A DNA stretch of 64,000 nucleotides from Pegea sp. RAD2-039 (lineage: Eukaryota; Chordata; Thaliacea; Salpida; Salpidae). The stretch is taken from assembly GCA_034620365.1 (NCBI GenBank), contig JAQGEQ010000316.1:186001-250000 (forward strand), in the 5' to 3' direction. Of the stretch, positions 49,401-63,343 are shown piece after piece (the first letter of the stretch is position 1; every line of letters begins with the position of its first letter). The position numbers and the translations under genes are program-made. Below the pieces are notes generated by a model, which saw only the letters and a program-made list of their open reading frames with translations, did no database searches and had not been told where the DNA came from.

Positions 49401-52400
49401 TTCTATCTGGATATTTTTATATGGACTTTTCCTTGTCACTAATATGTTTCCACCTGGGATCGAACCCGAAATGACCTGCTTGGTAGGTAGGTATGGTAAC
49501 CGCTTTGCCACACAGACGTTACTTGTATTGTTCAGTAGTTTTTGATTAATTGTAAATTCTTGTAATTCAAGAAGGTTTTATAATTTAATATTTAGTTTAG
49601 AAAAAACAAAGAAAATTTGTTTTGTTGAAGATACCACCTATGTTCTTTAATCTCTGTAATTTGTTTGCACTGTAAGTTAAAAAAATACATAATCATTCGA
49701 ACAACTTAAGTTATTTGTAAAATTAAGTACGGTTTTACCGTTTCAATTTTTTACTCAGTAATATTGTCGTTTTCAAGTATAAAATGAAACTTGTTGAACA
49801 AATTTAATCAAACTTCAGTGCAGCTTACAAAATTAAAAGATATAAACAAGTTGACATTTATTCTTCAAATAATTAATATTTTTAATAAGTTTAAAAACAA
49901 AAATCTTAATCACAAAGTAAAATAGATTTAGATTTTATCTTAAGTAGAAATATTTTTAATGTATTCAAAAGATACAACCAAAAAAATATTTAAATAAGAA
50001 AATGTAATTATAAAAATGAATAATTTACATTGAAGTCGCTTTTACTTCACACTTTTTGATTAATCGAATAACAAAAAATATTTTTACTTACTCGTAAAAA
50101 CGTATCAAGTGAACCGTTCTGCATATACTCAGTTATTATCATAAATGGTCTGCTACGACTAATCACTCCTTCTAGTCTTATTACGTGAGGATGGTCAAAT
50201 TGACCCATTATAGATGCCTCGCCAAGAAAATTTTCTTTCTCAAGATTACTATAGCCATTTTTGAGTCTTTTAATTGCCACTGGCTTTCCACATGGTAAAA
50301 GGGATCCTTGGCAAACTTCACCAAACTCTCCTGAACAACAAATAGGTATACACTAAGCAAGTTGGATTAAGTCTTTAAATAGTTTCCACCTCCTCCAATA
50401 ATATGATCTATGTTTACGTTACATATTTCAATTTCTTTTGTAAACTCATGTAGTGCTATAAATGGATCTTCATATGTACACGGATCAACATAGCTCCGTG
50501 AATTGGTTCCTATCATCAGCAAAATTGAAACAATTAAAATGTGATTTAATTTTAAGGTTAGTATAAAGCGGCTACCTGATGTATCTGAAAATCCTGGGTA
50601 TATTTCAAGATCAACGCTGCTATCATCACTTTTTGCTCTTTGATACTTTTTTTTTCTTCTATTTACAGCAATGAAAAAGATACACGAAGTGATAAAAACC
50701 AAAGTACAGATAAGAGCAACAACAAACAAAATCCGTTCTTTATTTTGCGATGTCTCTGTGAGGTTTGACAAACTGTTTTTACCACTACTGTCATTGTTTT
50801 TAGGTGAGCTTTTGTGATTGTTGATTATTGAGAAGTGTGTGATTTCTGATAAAGATCTGGTCGTAAAAACGGTTGGATTACTGAAGATACTGAAACCAGC
50901 TATGCTGTTAGCACGCACCTGAAATATTAACAGAATATTTTGAACAATCTTTACTTCTAATTCTGAACAATTCATTAGATTTCGATATAATAATGTTTTG
51001 CGCTCAGCTAACACAAAGTTATCTTTTACTCGTTCATGTTAGAATTCAAAACGTTATTTTAAATTGTTTCACCAATCAAAGTAAAAATTTCTAGTCCATA
51101 AAAAATAAATTTCAAATAAAATCTTAAACAGTCTAATTAAACTACAATTAAAATGATAAACTTTATTCTTCAACAGCTTGATTTCTAAGGACAATTGTAT
51201 ATGAATACTTTGATTTATATTAAAAATGATTAGCCTCCTAACATAAAGACTTTAATAAAACTTTGAAATTTAGTTCAATCTGTAAACTGTATTTAAAATA
51301 TTTAGTTTCAACAGTTTTTTTCTTTACGTTAGTATTAATAGTTTTATTTAAAGTAAATTTGCTTAAAATTATCTCATTTATAAATCCGCAAACCATAATA
51401 GTATATGACGTAGATGGAGAAAGATTTGTTAATTTCATGGTGGTTTCATCTGTAAAGTTGTTTGTAATTCTGAATATACTTGTTGATTTCACTTCGTATC
51501 CGAGTATCGGTGACTTGCTGTTCGGGGCATCCCATTGTAAGAGGGCGCCATTGGCAGTGATGAGTGTTACACGAACGAAGAGGATACGACCCGGCACTGT
51601 GTACACCATTTAAGATATATATATAGATAACTGGCTTGCTTAAGAATATAGATTATTTCATGGAAAAATTTGCAATAAAAGCTAGTACCTAATTGGCAAT
51701 TGATTAAATCAATAATCAAGATAGACTACAGAAGCATTTTGGTGTTTTGAACCTCTATTTTGAAATTAGTTTGAAAAAACAAATTGTTTGAGGATTTTAA
51801 TTTCACTTTTTACCTAAAGAACTTTTTGTTTATTGTACTAAAGATATTTTAATTCTTTGTAGTTGATTTGACATAAAAAAGATTGCTTGCTACTTTAAGG
51901 ATTAGCTAGTTACATATAAACTCAAGTTTGTTGATAAAATTGATAAAAAGAGTCCCAACAAACCTGCTTCGTTGGTTTTCACCCGAATTTCCGCAAACTT
52001 TGCTGGCAAAGAACTCATCATAGAGACACCATTGAAAGAAAAAACCTTTAAAAGTAAGAATAAATTACAGAAATGATCGATGTTATTGATTAATATAATA
52101 TCAACAAATATCAAACAATTTCGATTGGCCTGCAAGAGACATTTATTATAGATTTGCGTCGTCAGAATATACTATAACGTATTATTTTAGTAAGAAACAG
52201 TAATAAGACAGTTTAATTTTTATAATAGTTTATTTTTATATTTATAATCAATTTGAGCGTCATTTTTGCTTTTTCATTTTTTATAAGTTTTGAAATATTC
52301 TTTTCAGAAAACATTGATTAATTTAAGAATACTGGGTCAACATGCAATAATAATGTATGTAACACTAAAAGAAATAGTTTAGAACCTAATCAGTTTTGTT

Positions 52401-55400
52401 TTAAGACATAAATATGTTTCAGTGATAGAAAAACTTGCTGTCTATATTTCCTTGGAAGCCTTCATGATGTAAAAAACTTTTGGTACATTTCTCATTTTGA
52501 AAAATAAATTTATTTCATTCTATAGAAGTAAAAGTATTTTGAACTTTTAAGAAGCCTTACAGCCTTACAATCATTTTACTTTTTTATAAATAATTTATTA
52601 AGAAAGTAACCTTGGAAATCGTGGTTCTAAATGTTTAAAGTCTTTAAGATAAAAATAAATGTCTTTAAATACGCACAATTAATTGTTACTTTATAAAAAA
52701 ATAAAAATTTAATTAAGAATATAAATATTAATAAAACACGAATAAAAAATAAAAAAAATTATAAGAATTTAAACTATGACTGCTATTTAAATATTTAGTT
52801 CTGCAAAAGATTTGTGTTTAGAAAGTTATGAACAACACGATGCGTTAACTACATAAATCAAAGTAAAGTAATCTAAAATGAATTATCATTTGTCTCTACG
52901 ACGGCAATAGGATGGTGAATATGTTTACATTGAACCTAAAAGCTAATTGTAATAAGCATAAAATTGAAAAAGTTATTCGACCAGCTGTATAATTTTTTCA
53001 AAATATACCTTAAATTTGTAGTAACTGTGAGATAAAAGATTGGAAACTAGAACATTTGTTTCATCTAATCGCTTGGTACTCGGAAAAAATCTAATTTTAT
53101 CTCCACAGCTTGAACATATTTCATATTTCGAATTACACACCTCACAATCAACTCTAAAAATTGTTGTTGTGGAAATTGTTAGATTTGCAAGAAAGTCGAT
53201 TGTTAATGAAACATTGTTGGACTTTTAATAAATACATCAAAAAATAAAATCTAAGAAAGATTACTCGTATTCAACATCATCTCTTCCTCCAGTTTCTAAT
53301 GGTCCTGTCCATAAAAGGTGTACAACCGTTTTATTAACATGAGCTTGAAGTTGATTAGGTTTAGTTGGTGGCTCTAAAAGTATTTTTAATTAATTTTACT
53401 TTCTATGTTTATAGGCTTAAATTTGAGAGTGGTTTTTGAGTTTTAAGTATCTCACAAAATAAATTTTTGTTATTGTATAAGCAGATTAAAATCAATCTTT
53501 AATTTGAATATTTATACTTTAGGAAAGAACTGACTAGATAAATAAAGTTAAATATTATATAAAACAACTTCTTTTGAGGTTCCAGTAAAATAGTTTCATG
53601 TAAAGTCAGTCAATTCAATGACTTCACTTACTTGTGCAGCGTGAGTCCGGTGAATCATCAGGATTTCGGTGAAAACCAGATTCACAGTGACAAATTGATG
53701 AAGCAGGATTTTGAGAGTAACTATAAGCTGGACACGGCCTGCAAGGATTATTACCTACATCGTCTTTATACTTTCCCCGTAGACACTCTAAAATATTCAA
53801 GAAAGCTTTGTTTCAATCTAGTAAAGTTTTGGTCATTATGAAGAATTGACGTTGTAGCATCTGAATCGTGAGAAATGGAACTTTATAAAAGCTTAAGGGT
53901 CGATGAAAGTGTGGCATGAATGCGTAAACAACGACTCTTCAGATATGAAGAGTTATACTTTCTTGGCTTTATTACAGTGAGATGAGTTCTGAAGAACGTG
54001 AGTAAGTGTCTCTTATCCGAACATTTGTCTTTTATTCACATTTTTCTCCACAAATTTCAAGGATTTGAAGTGAGACTTAATAAATGAAATATGTAAAGGG
54101 AGCTGAGGATAAGAAAAGATGAGATGATAAGAAGGAAAATAACTTCTACTTTTAATGAGTTATTTACGAGGTACTCATTTTGCAGATAGAAATCTTGTGA
54201 GCAATAAAACTTTCCATCTGCTTTCTTCAACTTCAAGTCAAGAGAAAATAAAGCCACGAGTTTAATTATTTTTGGGGTAAGTTTGTTTGATCGGTCTTTT
54301 ACACATGAACGGTGCAGAAAAATCAAAGTAAGTTTGCGAGCAAGACAGAGCAGAGAGTAAACACTGTTAAGGTCTTTTGTGTCTCTTTGACGAATCACTA
54401 GTAGAATGGGAGTCAAATCTTTTATAATACGCTCGCTTTACTTACTACTCATATTTGAATAAGGAAATAAAAGTAGTAGACTTTTTATTGAGGTGATTAT
54501 GAAATTAGATTTACTGTCTACCATTAGTCTGAGTTAATGCTTCGAGCTAAATTGTAATTATACTTATACGCAGTTTTTCACGAAATAGGATGAAACATAC
54601 CATTAAAAAGTCCTTGTAAAAGTTTAAAAATAATTTGCTCAATTTTTAACTTCCAGTTAGAATTAAAAGATGAAAGTTATTCAAATTGTACTGCTGAAAA
54701 TTAAACCTGTAATAGTTTCAGATGTACTTACTTAGAAAAACAAACAATTTTTAATTGTAAATAAGGCAAACGTTTTTATACCAGTTCTAGAAAAACATCC
54801 TTTTTATAGTAACTTATTTTCAATAACTTTAGAGCTTATCTTTCAACATAGAAGTTTATGAAAGAACCCGCAAGTCAAACATCACTGTCATTTCTTTTCT
54901 ATGACTTCTTTTATATATTTCAGATGAATAAACTTGATAGTATGTGAAAAACTATTTAAGCCGTGACTTCTATATTTTCTTAGTTCAATTTTTTATATCA
55001 AAAGTGCCGAATCAGCAAATGAATTCTTTGGAAGCAAATACTGTTATGAAAGCGATATAAATCCATCTCATTCTATGGGTAGTGACTTGACTAAGCTAAG
55101 TACTTTTATGCGGGTGGTCTTACAAAATATATTGGCAAATTCGGAAGGGTCACAAGTTGATAATCTGGTTTTATTCTACTGGAACCTTCACACCAAACGT
55201 TACAACGATTCGATCAACATATGATCTTAAAAATTCCTGAAATCTTCAATACAGTGATAAGTAATTATATAGTCTTTTAATTAAGTAGTTGATTTTTGCT
55301 ACTATTACTTTTTAACTTAAAACACAAAAGCGTGAGTTAAACTGATCTTTAACCTATTGCTTCCAACCTATATTTCTTCTAAAACGAAATAAACGGAAAA

Positions 55401-58400
55401 AATTGTTGCTCAACTTTCTGGAAGATTAAAAGCATTACCTTTACCTATATACTCAAACATAAGATGGTAACAGTTTTTGTCTTTTAAACAACATGGCTTC
55501 TTAAAATGCAATAATTTTATGTCCAAGGCTAAAAATAGATCTAATGCAAAAAATAATCTGTTTTGAATAATTTTAACAAAATTTGAGAACTATAAGATGG
55601 AGTAAAAGTTCAAGCAGAAAGATGCTTGTCATTGTTTTTGAATAATTAATAGCACTATCATCAGCTTAGTGATAAACGTTGTAACCTGATATGGTTTAAT
55701 TGTACAGTAAATTTACAAGTAGTTAAATAAGGCCTGTTTTTAAGGTTAAACTATGAAGTTACAATTTAAAGTAGAACTTTAACTATTGCATTAACTGTAG
55801 TCACTTAAAAATAATCAGTAAATTAGATAAAAAAAAACGAGTTTTAGTTATTACCCAACACATCTTTAAAACTCGTGATTATGTCAAGAAATAACTGTCA
55901 TCATTCTTACATAAAAATAGGTCTTAAGGCAACCAATGTTTTTATAATAGTACTTAAAAATCAACATTTGTAAAATAACTGGGAAAAGTATGTCAATGTG
56001 ATTACATTTATGTCACATCATAAATAAACAAGTCTGTTAATGTTGATTGATAAACACTTGCAAAATTTTATATTTAGTATACATTATAAACTAATACAAA
56101 CATAATATTAAAAAATAATGATCTAAACTTTTCATATCAACCTATGAGTGTAATTAAATACCCAATCTTTTAGTTTTTTCGGATGTTTTGAAATCACTCT
56201 CCATTATTTAGTTTAAATTTATTAAGCACTTGATTATTGAGAGGAACTCTATTACAACAAAAATCAAATTAGTTGAATTTTTCAAACCGTGTAAGTCAAA
56301 ACAGTCGTTTTGATAAAAAAGTTTAATCTTTTAATCTTTAATTTGATACGACAACAGCCAGCTTCAATTTGCACTTTAGTAATCAATTACAAAACGTATA
56401 AAACTGTTATTATATGACTCATTGAGCTGTAAAAATGCAATAAGAAACTTTATGTGGTTGTTTAATGAAGTAGGATTTTCCTCAAATTATTCAAAGATTT
56501 AAAAAGGTTTACTTAAAAATAATATTAGTTTATTTAATTAAATACTTGAAGCGCAAAGCGTCTAATACTAAGAGACAGTTACAGACACATCAAAGGGTCT
56601 GGGGAGGAGATCCATTAACCTTTTCTTTCGTTGAAAGGAGATTTTAAATGAGAAGCAAGACACATTGATGGGGGTTTCATTGACCTCTAGCATTCATATA
56701 CATACAAATAATTTTTAAACAGATGGTAAATACAAAACGTTGGTCTTACTAAAGTAAAAAGAATTTAGATGCGATCTCATGAATACAGCTGCTATTTACA
56801 TGCCAGCAAGTAAGTTTGATATATAAAAGTTTAGTAAATCACAAATCTAAGTTTCTTAGATTGATTTTAAGCAATATTTGTGTTCTTTAAAACTAACTTC
56901 CGTATTGCAATGATTGCATCAACTGAAAACAACAACAAAAAAACTGTAAAAAAGTTAGAATTGAATTTATTACTGATTATGACCAAATATTTACAATATT
57001 ATTTACTTTTTAAAATGATTTTAACTCTTCTCTCAATCAAACTGCCATCATAAAAACTTTTTTCGAGTTATTCATGTTAAAAAATGATTTATAATGATTC
57101 CAAAGTATATTCATGAATATCTTTTTTATAATAAGTTTACTTTTTGAGAAAATAATTTACGAAAACCTTATTTTGCATTTAACTAACTTATTTTAAAATC
57201 TATATAAATTTCAAACAACGAATTTAATTATTTCATGAGTCGTTTTAAGTGATAATCTTTTAATTGAACAATAAAACATTTCTTAATCATTTAGTTAAAT
57301 TTGTAACAAGCTTTGTTAAGTTTCATAAACAAAACTTGTCTATTCAAATTAGCTAATTAAGTTGTGACTCAATGCACATAAGATGACTGTGTAAAAAAAC
57401 CGTTATCAAAATATTCAGTCAAATGTCAGACAACAAGTTAATTGAAAAATTAAACCTTCTAATTTTACTCTCTTGACAATCGTAATTTAAATAAAGCTAT
57501 CTAGAACTGTTACTTGATGTAGTAAATCAACGTTAAACTTAGTTAAAAATAGTTTTGAAAGCTAACTACCAACTTCAATAAATTCAACAAGATACATTTT
57601 TTATAAGAATACTTTTAGGAAATATATCTGCAACTTATAAGCAATTCTCTTTTAGATAAATACATTTTAAAAGTCTTCGACGGTCGTAAATTTCAATTTG
57701 TTACTACTTCATTAAAAACTGCTTAAATCAAAAACATACTGAAGTAGTAATCTAAGAATAATCGTTAATTATATAGAAATCGATAGTATTTAAAAGTGCA
57801 GTTAGCAGTTAAAATAAATTCTGAAAACCATTTAGACGTTAAGTAAAATTGTTAAAATGTGCTTAGTTGAAGTTATCCATTCAGCAGTAAATAACAATAA
57901 AATATTTCTGTTTTTAGGAACAAATTTTAGTTTTAAATTAAAAAAATGATTCTGTAAAAACTCCATACTATATTGTTTTTTAAGATGATTTGGAAAACAT
58001 TTTTATATTTTTTATTGCTTGGTTGATATGTATCTTTTGTTCTGTTACTAGACCTTATTCATGTTCTAGACCAAACTCATCGGCAAGTAGTTTCCAATTT
58101 TTTTATTTTGATTTAGCTTTTGGTTACTGAACAAGAGTATAAGAAACAGGCATAAACAGGGTATTTTGAAGCTTAAAATCAAAAGCTGAACTAAGACAAT
58201 ACTACATCAGCAAATCCTCTAGATTTTAGATAAAGTTTTCAAGCTGAGCTATGTACAGAAGAAGACTAAGGACTTCTAAGCGAGCTTTTTAGCGTTTCAC
58301 TTGTGACAAGGCAACACTTCTTTAAAGATAGTTTTTATCTTAAGGAGTTACAAAGTACTACGATAAGCAATGATGAACTTTTTCTGTATCTGTATCCGTT

Positions 58401-61400
58401 CTGGTAAAACAAGCTCGAAACAGATGTTTGAATAAGTGAAACAAACGTTTAATCTACTTATTGTTTTTAAACGTTTGTAACTAAAAGACCTTTTTTGTTC
58501 GCTCTTCTGTCAGTATATAAACATTTCGAAAGTTTAAGGTCACTTCATACTTAGATTTAACCAATTGGCAAAAAATAAAGAAATGAATTATTAAAGTTTT
58601 GCCAAAGCTTAACGATAGTCTTTGAACGAATAGGTGAGTAAAATAAAACGTGTCATGAAAATGCAAGTACAAGCTTCAAACGTTGAAGAAGTACCTGATT
58701 CTCTGATTTTTTGTCTTAATACTTTACTTTTCACCTGAAATACAACCAGAGGATTACAAGCAGTATTTTTTTCGTGTATCTCTATTAGCAGTCTAATTTG
58801 CCGTTAAAAACTTGAACATCCAAAAGCTCTCATGCATCTTTTTGTAAATAAACATTTTTTATGCTTTTTTCAAGAAGTACGCTTAAGAAATCTTATTCTA
58901 CTACAATAGCCAAATAAATTTCCAACGAAAAGTATTCTTCGAAAGTCGAGCAAGGTTTAAAATTGTGTTAAAACTTGAAACTGGCAGTAACTTTTGCATG
59001 GGTGAAATTTACTTTAAATTTTTTTAAAATAACGAACTTTTTTATATTTAAACTTGAAAAGCTGTATTGGTTTCTTTCAAGGTTTTAGAATTTAAAGTTC
59101 ATCAAAACTTGAATCACATTTAAAACTAACAAGCTTAAAAGCAAACATTCTCAAGTTAATTTGAATTTTTACAGCTATATAAACAAGATCATGAGACTTG
59201 TTTACATTTTATAATTCAAAACAAAAAACACAACCCTCTCAAGTTCTGATGTATTTATATAAGAATATTTTCTGTTACTCATCTACAAACTTCTTACACT
59301 AAGCTTTTAAACAAAGAAAAATAACTTATTTTAATACACCACGACATTCAATACTCTTTTTTAAGCCTTTACATAGCTTAACATGACATAATGTTTATCT
59401 TTTACATTTTTAGATATTTTATTTCACATTCTCTGATACGATGGAAGCTTATAGTGGGTGAATGATTGTAATATAATATTCTAAGGAGTTGTTATTTAAC
59501 ACGACCTACTTAAGACCAAAAAACAGTTTAGTTTCAATGATATCAATATTCTTAAATTTACAAAACTAAATCTAATTGACTTTTTAAAGTTCTTTTACTC
59601 ATGCCAAAACAGCAAGCTTTAATTTAAAATTTGTGAAAAGAACTTCCACTATTGAAAATCCCAAACACACGGTTTTAAAGACTTGAGGCTGTCATAATTG
59701 AATTGAATTAGAAATTACTTTAGCTGAATGAATTACTTTAGGTGAATGATTTTTTTTCTTTGATTTTAATTCCAGTTTTCACTGCAAGCTTAGAATTCCA
59801 GCAGAGTTTATTAGATTAACTTTAAAGTTGTTGAAAGTTTTGTAACTGTAAAACTTTTGCTTTTCTCACCGCATTTTTTTTGATGCACAAAACTAACAGT
59901 AAAATTGATTGTAGCAAAATTTAATTAAAAAAATTAGATTAAGAATACTTCCGTCACTAAATTTGATAAACATTTTTACATCAAGCTGGAATTTTATTTC
60001 TAAAAGTACCTATTATCACTTTGTATCCAATAAAATTTAAAAAAAGAAAAGAAAAATTAAATATGATAATTTAAAAGAAAGTACAAGAAACGATTTTTTC
60101 GAAACTTTCAAAACCTTCTTTCAAAATGGTTTGAAGCAAATAAAAAAATTGCTTTAATAATTCAAAGAGACTTTGAATAGAATTTATATCTTAGTTAGAT
60201 ATTAGCTCCAAGTCAAAACCTAAAGACTAGATTTGAAAAAAAACTACTGAGTTTTTTTTCATATTTTCTCCAATATTTGGTTAGAAGTATGGCGCCAAAC
60301 AGTTTAAGTTGTATAAAGATTAAAACTATCATTTTTGATCTTTTAAGTAACTTAATCACTGTTTAAACGCCAGTACTAGTCATGTGACTGTTTTTTGTGA
60401 GATTTTGAGGATTCAAGCCGCCAGTCAAGTAGTCACGTGATAAGAGCTGTGCAAACATTGATGCAGACTTACCAATGCATTGGTCCATTTCCTCGTTCGG
60501 TTCAAATCCTGATGAACAAAGACATTTGCTGCCGGTAGGAAGTAACCAGCTTCCTTCTGAATTGCAGATCAGTGCCGGCCCTAAATGAATAAGTGAAAAT
60601 TGTCTAAATCGTTTGTACAAACAGTATCGGACATTTATTAAAATTTGCTGAATACAGAATCTCATTGATAAGCTAAATCAACTTAGAACTTTGCTTGCAG
60701 TGTTTGAATATGAGACCTTTATTAGTCAACATTTTTCTGATTAGAAGTTTGCGTGTTAGGAACAACCAAATTAATAAAATATTTTTACTAATTTTATCTA
60801 AATGGTCCAATTGAATATTTAGCAATTAATAAAGTTCATTGAAAAACTTGAAGGAAAAAACTGATTTGATAAACTTTATTATAATAACTTATTCTTAGCT
60901 TAAGCAAAACTGGTAAATACTTTTTCTAAACGATTCCTTTGTTATTAGAACGAAGAAATATTTTAAGAACTAGTTGAGAAAAAAATCGGCAAACAATTAA
61001 GAAATAAAAAGTGATTTAATCTAATCATGATTTATTTATGATCCAAGTGATTATCAGAAAAACTAAATACAATTTTATATCTAGTTGCTTAAATCTCTTC
61101 CAGAAGAATTTCTAATGCCGTTGGTACAAATATAATTCATTGAAAAAGTCAGGTTAAAAATTACTGACTTTGAAAGAAGTCTCTGGTCACATTCACTTAA
61201 AACTTGCGGTGTTATTCGTCTTACAAATATATCAAATAAACCAGAATGTAGAAATAGGTCATACCATTTGTTTTCTCTGAAAGCTTAGCATTATTTATAC
61301 ATTGTCCCGCGACAGATTTAAGAGCAACACGGTCTGGTCCAGTATTGGTCTTCGGAAACTTTACTAGATCTTTTACAATTTCATCACACACCTTGTAGTA

Positions 61401-63343
61401 AACTCGCAAATGCATAACTGTCATACATCCCCCGGTGTTCTAAATTTTAAATAAAAGAGAAAAGAAAGTTAAAAACTGCTCCAAATTTCGTTTTGAGTTA
61501 AATTATTAGGATGTAGCGTTCACAAACTTCACATAGAAATAAAAAATCGAAAAACTTTTATCCGAAAGCTTGCCGCATAGCAAGAAGTTGAGCAAGCTTG
61601 TTGTTCAAAAAAAAAGAGAAATGATATCGATAATCAATATCACGCTCAATCTTTGCCCTATACAACTTCTTTCTATGGCTTCTATGATGAAAGCAGCACT
61701 TTATCTTACCATAAAAAGTTAAAAGGCCATATATAGCCATTTAAGCTCACCCTTTAGTGGTTAAAAGGTCTATTAATTTAAAGTTTAATATTTGAAATTA
61801 AGCACATATAAGAACAAATATTCTTTTACATCAATAAAAAGTTCTTACACTCCAGAATAAGCTTTTATTTTAAAATTACTATAGAAAGTTCTACGTGTAA
61901 ACGTTTCAACTTTTGTTTAGAAATAATCCAATAAACCAACAATATTAATTAAATAAAAATAGTTTGATAATTTTTTCTTCTCTAAAAATAAATTATAAAC
62001 TTTAATCATTCAAAATAAACATACTTAATATCTTCGTACTTTTTTAGCTCAAAATGCTCAAGATTTTACTTTGCCATCATTTTATGCAAACACGCTTATG
62101 TTAACCAAACTAACAAGACCATTAGGTCCACTAAAAATGTATAGATAGACAAAAAACGTATAATACTAAATTCTCAAGGGTTCTTACGATAACAATAGTC
62201 AACTGATATATAAAAAGATGAATGATAAGAAGTTGAAAGAGATATTTGGTAGGCAACAGTAAGCTACTCGAATAACTAAATTCAATATAACTTTAACTCA
62301 TTTCATTTTGACCTCATTTAGTTACAGACCAAACTAAATACACCTCAGATACAGATTAAAATGTTTAAATATTTGACTTTTGATTACATTAAAACTAATA
62401 AAGTAGGTTCTAATAGGTAAACTACAGAAAGATGAAATTAGTTGTTTTAAATCTATTTATAAGTATACTCACTTGAACTGCAATATATATTCCTTTTGAT
62501 TTTACATCAAATATAGGAACTTCAGTTTTGTTCCCAATGTCTGCTTTTTCATTAAACCGTTCATCTGCTGCAATTGTTTGTAGCTGAAACGAAAAAAATA
62601 AAGGCAAGTTAGCTAAAATATTACATATATGTTTTCATATATAAAAGTTATTTCCAGTTACATAAAAAACATATGCTTGTATAACATTTAAATTATTATA
62701 ATGAGATAATAAAGGTGTTTGTAGAAAACTTTGTTATTTCTAAATCATCATTTAAGGCCTTAGAAATGAGAAAGAATTAAAATTTGCTAAGTTTGGAGCA
62801 CATTGAAGATGTATACCTTTGTATATGTGTTTGCATTCATTTGATCTGCTCTTCTATTATCTTTTTCATCAGAAGGTAAATAAAAAATATTAAATGTCTC
62901 TTTACATGAAAGCAAATGTTTTGTTTTTAACCCACGGCAAGACCTAAACATTCAAATGGCTTTCATAAGAAAAGTAGTTTAGATAATGTACTTAGAAGGA
63001 TGTTACACATTTTAAAATTAGTTTATGGAAAAATTATGCGTAAAATAATTATCGGATTATTACATGTTTCATTTAACCTATTTAACAAGAGCTTTTGATG
63101 ATTTACTAAAATTATCAGTAATTTTAGGAAAAAGAAAAAGATGTTGACATTTTTAAATTAAAACTGTTAATTTTGTTCACAGTACCGAATAGCAAATTTG
63201 ATTTCAATGTAAATCGTTTGAGCATCATGGGTAGGAAGGTAGTAGGTTCGAAACCAATAATTGGGGCTTGATTCAAATATTTTACAAATTTGAAAAGTTC
63301 TTCTATCAACCCCATCATCATAACTCTCGGAAACTTCATTCCA
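46424..63343 (-). CDS. EPH: Eph receptor tyrosine kinase (N-terminus beyond the window)
   Basis: Eighteen in-frame exons: 63343-63186, 62943-62817, 62583-62473, 61439-61265, 60580-60473, 53787-53632, 53373-53265, 53153-53009, 52045-51964, 51596-51394, 50918-50576, 50509-50390, 50330-50092, 49010-48792, 48324-48175, 47688-47501, 47172-47020, 46538-46424 (966 residues visible). Order (window numbering): ephrin-binding domain (1 to ~160; [39 protein letters not shown]), Cys-rich region (~165-280), two fibronectin III repeats (~280-478), TM 521-543, juxtamembrane tyrosines 579 and 585 ([11 protein letters not shown]), kinase (GGGEFGEV 611-618, VAIK Lys633, HRDLAARN 724-731, DFG 744-746), SAM domain (~890-955) and C-terminal GIPV, a class II PDZ ligand. 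It binds ephrins on neighbouring cells for contact-dependent guidance. The APE motif reads AIE (775-777); other catalytic residues are intact. The signal peptide exon was not found up to 64,000. EphA versus EphB cannot be decided. Confidence 0.96.
49103..49517 (-). mobile_element. SINE family 1, full-length copy 2 with target-site duplication, in an Eph intron
   Basis: This is a minus-strand element of about 415 bp in the intron between the first two kinase exons of the Eph gene (50,092 to 49,010). The head has an A-box-like region near 49,505 and a perfect B-box GGTTCGATCCC at 49,466-49,456. The body shares long blocks with copy 1 (GCCGGAGTTGGAGCCCCGTA, GCCAGCCGGGCGCAGCTGCA). The tail carries GACCATTCGCTGCCGAAGCG. 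It is flanked by a perfect 12-bp direct repeat GTTACTTGTATT at 49,091-49,102 and 49,518-49,529, which fixes its boundaries and shows insertion by retrotransposition. It lies antisense to no exon and in the same orientation as the Eph transcript. Confidence 0.88.
53788..60472 (-). other. Large Eph intron (6.7 kb), no gene recognised
   Basis: This intron separates two exons of the cysteine-rich region. The other Eph introns are mostly below about 2 kb. Both strands were read. It holds a less AT-rich, G-run-containing patch at about 56,550-56,690, a perfect 8-bp hairpin at 53,934-53,953 (ACTCTTCA / TGAAGAGT), and a 119-codon minus-strand open frame at 54,057-54,416 without similarity to any family I know. 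Its size would allow enhancers, but none can be shown from the sequence. Confidence 0.5.

Noticed and set aside
49194-49545. Open frames of about 100 codons on both strands
   Set aside because: They lie wholly within SINE copy 2, whose flanking duplication and pol III boxes show it is a noncoding retroposon.
51263-51613. A + strand 116-codon open frame
   Set aside because: It is antisense to the second fibronectin III exon of the Eph gene, which matches family sequence.
53934-53953. Perfect 8-bp hairpin in an Eph intron
   Set aside because: Stems of this length are expected many times by chance in 64 kb, and nothing nearby suggests a function.
54057-54416. A minus-strand 119-codon open frame in the large Eph intron
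   Set aside because: It has no family similarity, and no splice sites link it in phase to the Eph exons on either side (phase 1 is needed). Its Leu/Lys/Ser-rich makeup fits chance.
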